Below are positions 60,866 to 64,000 of a stretch of DNA of 64,000 bases, one piece after another. Position 1 is the stretch's first letter. Each line of letters opens with the position of its first letter. The stretch lies in contig CM049310.1 of assembly GCA_026874595.1 (NCBI GenBank), positions 44,857,058-44,921,057 on the forward strand. The letters run 5' to 3'. The stretch comes from Sipunculus nudus. Lineage: Eukaryota; Annelida; Sipuncula; Golfingiida; Sipunculidae. A program made the translations under genes and the position numbers. The notes beneath the pieces were generated by a model that was given only the letters and a program-made list of their open reading frames with translations, did no database searches and was not told the origin of the DNA.

Positions 60866-60916
60866 CTTGGCCATTTTCGCAACTGTTCGACAGGAGCACC
60901 CTGGACCAGCGCTTTT
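60866..60916 (-). CDS. Possible internal exon of an unassigned gene
   Basis: 51 nt between an acceptor (GGTTTGCGATTTTAG) and donor (CCAAG then GTATAT), phase 2 in and out, encoding KALVQGAPVEQLRKWP. It joins in frame to the exon at 60558 (AG+T gives Ser) and to 63168-63130 (AG+A gives Arg). The local GC content is higher than the flanks. Short length keeps confidence low. Confidence 0.35.
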
Positions 60917-61291
60917 CTAAAATCGCAAACCATATATGTTATACTGAACCTATGATGATCCTTAAATGTCTTCTGGTATTCACATATATCTTTTAATTAT
61001 ACACGTTTTAATTCCGCATAACAATAACTGTCAATAATATACTGCTTAAAGTTGACGTTTGACTGGGAGCAGGTGGAACTGTATTGTTGTGAATCTTCCC
61101 CCCCCCCCAATCCCCCATCGTGAATGGAAATTATTTATAGCAGATAATTAAAAGAGAGTAAAAAAAAATAAACAAATATTCGAACTCAAGGTTATACATA
61201 ACATATAAGACTCTTTTTGTGGTTTATGTGGTTTGTTAATAATTCTTTTATATTTCTGATTCTTTTGGTTGCCGAACAAAGACTATTTATT

Positions 61292-61325
61292 ACCCCCCCC
61301 CCACCACCACCACCACCACCACCAA
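61292..61325. repeat. C-run with (CCA)n
   Basis: A run of C followed by CCACCACCACC repeats. Confidence 0.85.
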
Positions 61326-61834
61326 ATTGTGAGATAATCAATGAAGCCATCGCTTTGGAGTTGATCTCCTGTGTACACTTAATTATGAAGGATTGATAGA
61401 GCCATAAATTTGCATGTTTCTCGTGACTCGAATATCTGTTTCCTTGCAAAGTATGTAAGTATGCCCAAGCAGATGTGTAAAGAAATCCCTCTTTTTGCAC
61501 TTTTAAACGGCAGGAAGGATATTGTAAAAAGGTCCAGCCACGAAACTAAATCCGAGTCAAAGTCATCGGAGCTCAAAGATATAAAACCAGTTTATATGAA
61601 AGAATCATTCACTTCTTGCCTTTCATTTAATATATCTTTTTTCAATCTTATTAATAATTTTACCTGAGCCGCTTCATAGAAAACAGATGACGGTAGTGCA
61701 AAGTAACAGAAGAAAGAACAGTTGTAAAACACTAATCGATATTATTATTTTATTATAATTGTTTTTGATAGAGGTTACCGCCTCCATTTTTTATGCTCGC
61801 TTATCTATTAAGTATGTAAATCTGCAGAGTTCCA

Positions 61835-62169
61835 TTTCGGTTTGGGACTACGTGACAGGGCGGTAGCACTCGCTTACTATCAGATTATTTTTGTATCCTG
61901 GTGTCATCCAGGACCGTTGTCTACCTCACCTGCGGGTCCTTGGTGAATAATCATTCCCAAACTGGGCCTTTACACCGAGGATCAACCCAAAGACGCACTC
62001 GACTGTGAGTGATACACAGTTGTGGGGCAAAGCCTTTCGCATTAAGCCTGCAAAGCACTTAACCTGCTAGGGGGCCGACCGTGAAAATCTCACCGCCTCG
62101 GCTGAGATTTGAACTCACGACCTCCCGGCTTTGATTCCTGTGCTCTACCCCCTGAGCTACAGAGGCCGG
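61835..62169 (-). mobile_element. tRNA-derived SINE
   Basis: Read on the minus strand from 62169: GGCCTCTGTAGCTCAGGGGG has a clear box A with pairing D stem (GCTC/GAGC), followed by box B in GTCGTGAGTTCAAATCTC. The acceptor-like ends GCCTC/GAGGC pair, but the anticodon arm does not fold, so it is not a working tRNA. A ~260-bp body follows (GGTCGGCCCCCTAGCAGGTT and onward), giving the length of a typical SINE. Specific family not identified. Confidence 0.75.
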
Positions 62170-62888
62170 TTTAAACCATATCATTATCTTATTATCTCCC
62201 TCTTGAATTAGTCTTTACCTTTTCATCTTGTTTAAAAAACTGATTTAAATACCAGCTGTACAGTATGTGAGTGTCTAACTCTGAAGTTTGCGGAACTTAG
62301 GATCCCAACTGTAAGTAAGGGTCAGTAGACAGGTACATCAGTAATCAGATCACCTTGGTAGCACGGCCTAAGGCTTTTACACAAATTACTATAAAATCAA
62401 GAAAACCTTTGATAATTTAAAAATTAAGGTTTAATAGTTTTAAGCTTAAGGTAAAGATAAACTTTGCTCCTTCTGAGTTCGGCAATTTTTTCACACAAAG
62501 TCTATGGCCTGAAATTTCTCCAAAATATGGTTGTCTTCTGAATGCTTACCTTAACTTTTATTTATAGATTAGAAGTTAGAGATTTTATATTTGATAAAAT
62601 TAGTTTAACTGAACTAAAACATACAAAAAAATTACAAAAAAGATACGCTGAAGTTTTGCTGTCCTATCGGACATATCACAAAATTAACACAAAAAGCTTA
62701 CGGATATATATTAAATATAAACATATTTTATAACATTATGTTGTAAGTGATAGATCCGAAATGTTGTGACACCATTTCATTGGTTTCTGTTCATCAGATT
62801 TTATGTTTATTTTGTAATATGAAAGTAAAAGTTGTCTGTGCCGTTTTTGTGGAAATGTATTGCTATGCCGCCGGCTTCAATAAGGAAG

Positions 62889-63014
<126 letters not shown>

Positions 63015-63129
63015 CCTACTCAAAGTTTTTAAATTAAATTATGAGATAATTAAATTAAGCTTAAATGCACTATATTTTTTGGTTAAAACGGGAAATGTGA
63101 TTGTCCAGCAAAATATATTTAAGACTTAC

Positions 63130-63168
63130 CTCATCAAAATACAAACCTTATGCAAAATGTCAGGACAA
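63130..63168 (-). CDS. Possible 39-nt internal exon of an unassigned gene
   Basis: A consensus donor (GATGAG then GTAAGT) and an acceptor (TAGAAATTTACAG) bound 39 nt with one open frame, phase 2 in and out, encoding CPDILHKVCILM. The phase fits the exon at 60866-60916. It borders a diverged repeat, so chance is a real alternative. Confidence 0.25.
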
Positions 63169-63429
63169 CTGTAAATTTCTATACCAATTTTTATTTTTTA
63201 TATTTCATATTAAAATTCTTAATTCAGAGTTTAAGTAAAATATTTTTAATTAAACTGGATTTTAATCAAATTTAGTAATTTGAAAAAGTGAAAAGTTCAT
63301 GCCGTATCAGTGGACCTACCATAATTCTGCTGTGCTTCAGCTCAAAAAGCCAACTAATACTCGAAATATAACATTATTTGATATTTATTAAATCCAATAA
63401 ACTATCTTAAAATAGTGAATTTTAAATTT

Positions 63430-64000
63430 AAAACTAGACATTTGACTGAATTGATTAAATTATTCGATCAAATTAATGATAGGGACAAATAACGCTGTTT
63501 ATATCCAAAGCAATAGTAACGTTTAAAAAATATATGCCTTTTGATATTCATATTTATGCTTATATTTATTTTCATTTTAAAATTCAAATTAAAGGTAAAA
63601 ATTCATTTGTTACTTCATTTCAGTTCAATCAAAGAAAATACAAACTAATTGCCCCCATGCCGTTCATATGGAATGTATACATCAACGTTTTACTTGCCTG
63701 CAGAGAATGATGTTTACCCTTAATATATGCAAATAATCACTTATTCAATTTACATACTTAATTAAAAATTAAATTGTAAAGTTTCCCGCTTGAAATACAC
63801 TCTATAACAAAAAATAACATTTTTAATCCATTTGGCTCATCAAATTGATGATTAGGACTAATCTTGCCTCTTTATATCCCAAATATAACAGTAGGGTTTT
63901 AACATTATAAATAATATATAAATCAAAATTTTATAATATTAAGTTTGAAGGTTAAAAATTTGAAACAGAGTTTCAAAATTAATTTAAATGGATTCAGCAC
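63430..64000 (-). repeat. Diverged dispersed repeats, inverted copies
   Basis: The block near 63826-63910 is the reverse complement of 59380-59470 (shared CATCAATTTGATGAGCCAAA). A more diverged copy sits about 380 bp to the left (63440-63560; AAAGGCATATATTTTTTAAA, ATTAATTTGATCGAAT on the reverse strand). The repeat continues to the window edge. Confidence 0.65.

Noticed and set aside
61410-61667. 85-codon plus frame (RKDIVKRSSHETKSESKSSE)
   Set aside because: Lys/Ser-rich with an AT-rich end, no family resemblance, and an overlapping minus frame is equally open.
62098-62169. A genuine tRNA gene on the minus strand
   Set aside because: A and B boxes are good, but the anticodon arm does not pair and a SINE-like body follows.

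Overview
The window is eukaryotic, intron-rich and AT-rich. It carries a dozen (TA)n tracts, a decayed LINE, solo LTRs, TA-flanked inverted-repeat elements and a tRNA-derived SINE. The LINE ORF with a PHD finger, an activin/TGF-beta-type ligand, and an inverted-repeat element with a tandem-repeat core fit a lophotrochozoan, most likely a mollusc. This is inference; no species can be named. Coding DNA is sparse and all well-supported exons read on the minus strand.

Three genes can be partly assembled by reading splice sites and phases. (1) A single-pass membrane protein: exon 1 (39636-38523) encodes 371 residues, Arg/Pro/Ser-rich and ending in a transmembrane segment. It stops in phase 1 at a GTAAGT donor. 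Three small downstream exons (13122-13048, 10393-10316, 8860-8757) have good splice sites, match phase 1 throughout, and add a Thr/Ser/Pro-rich tail with a basic C-terminus. If they join directly, the gene spans about 31 kb and the protein has 456 residues. (2) A TGF-beta superfamily ligand: the prodomain exon (51337-51077), the exon with the proprotein cleavage site and first half of the cystine-knot domain (50708-50465), and the terminal exon (49776-49583) join in frame to give a 110-residue mature ligand. Upstream exons are uncertain; candidates lie near 53.4 and 56.6 kb. (3) A weakly supported third gene with small phase-2 exons at 63168-63130 and 60916-60866 and a terminal exon at 60558-60501.

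Region by region: 1-8.7 kb holds a LINE remnant, a solo LTR (5011-5796) and microsatellites. 8.7-38.5 kb is the inferred large intron region of gene 1, with GC-richer islands that may be conserved regulatory DNA, a POU-octamer cluster (about 8.5 kb), two related 81-bp elements (21.58 and 27.64 kb), an inverted-repeat element with a ~280-bp tandem core (22.5-24.0 kb) and several small transposons. 38.2-39.7 kb is exon 1 of gene 1 plus a degenerate tandem copy of its 3' end. 39.9-43.5 kb is a pyrimidine-rich degenerate repeat field. 44.7-47.1 kb is GC-richer non-coding DNA. 49.6-53.5 kb is the ligand gene, whose intron carries a 43-bp minisatellite that abuts the prodomain exon. 53.9-64 kb holds a second solo LTR in the opposite orientation, foldback and TA-flanked elements, a SINE and diverged inverted repeats.

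The most unusual points concern the ligand gene. The splice donor after the CRGECQ codons is tandemly duplicated 19 bp downstream with a stop codon between the two copies. The adjacent intron holds roughly 36 minisatellite units, most of which resemble a 3' splice site. Finger 2 of the ligand has two extra cysteines.
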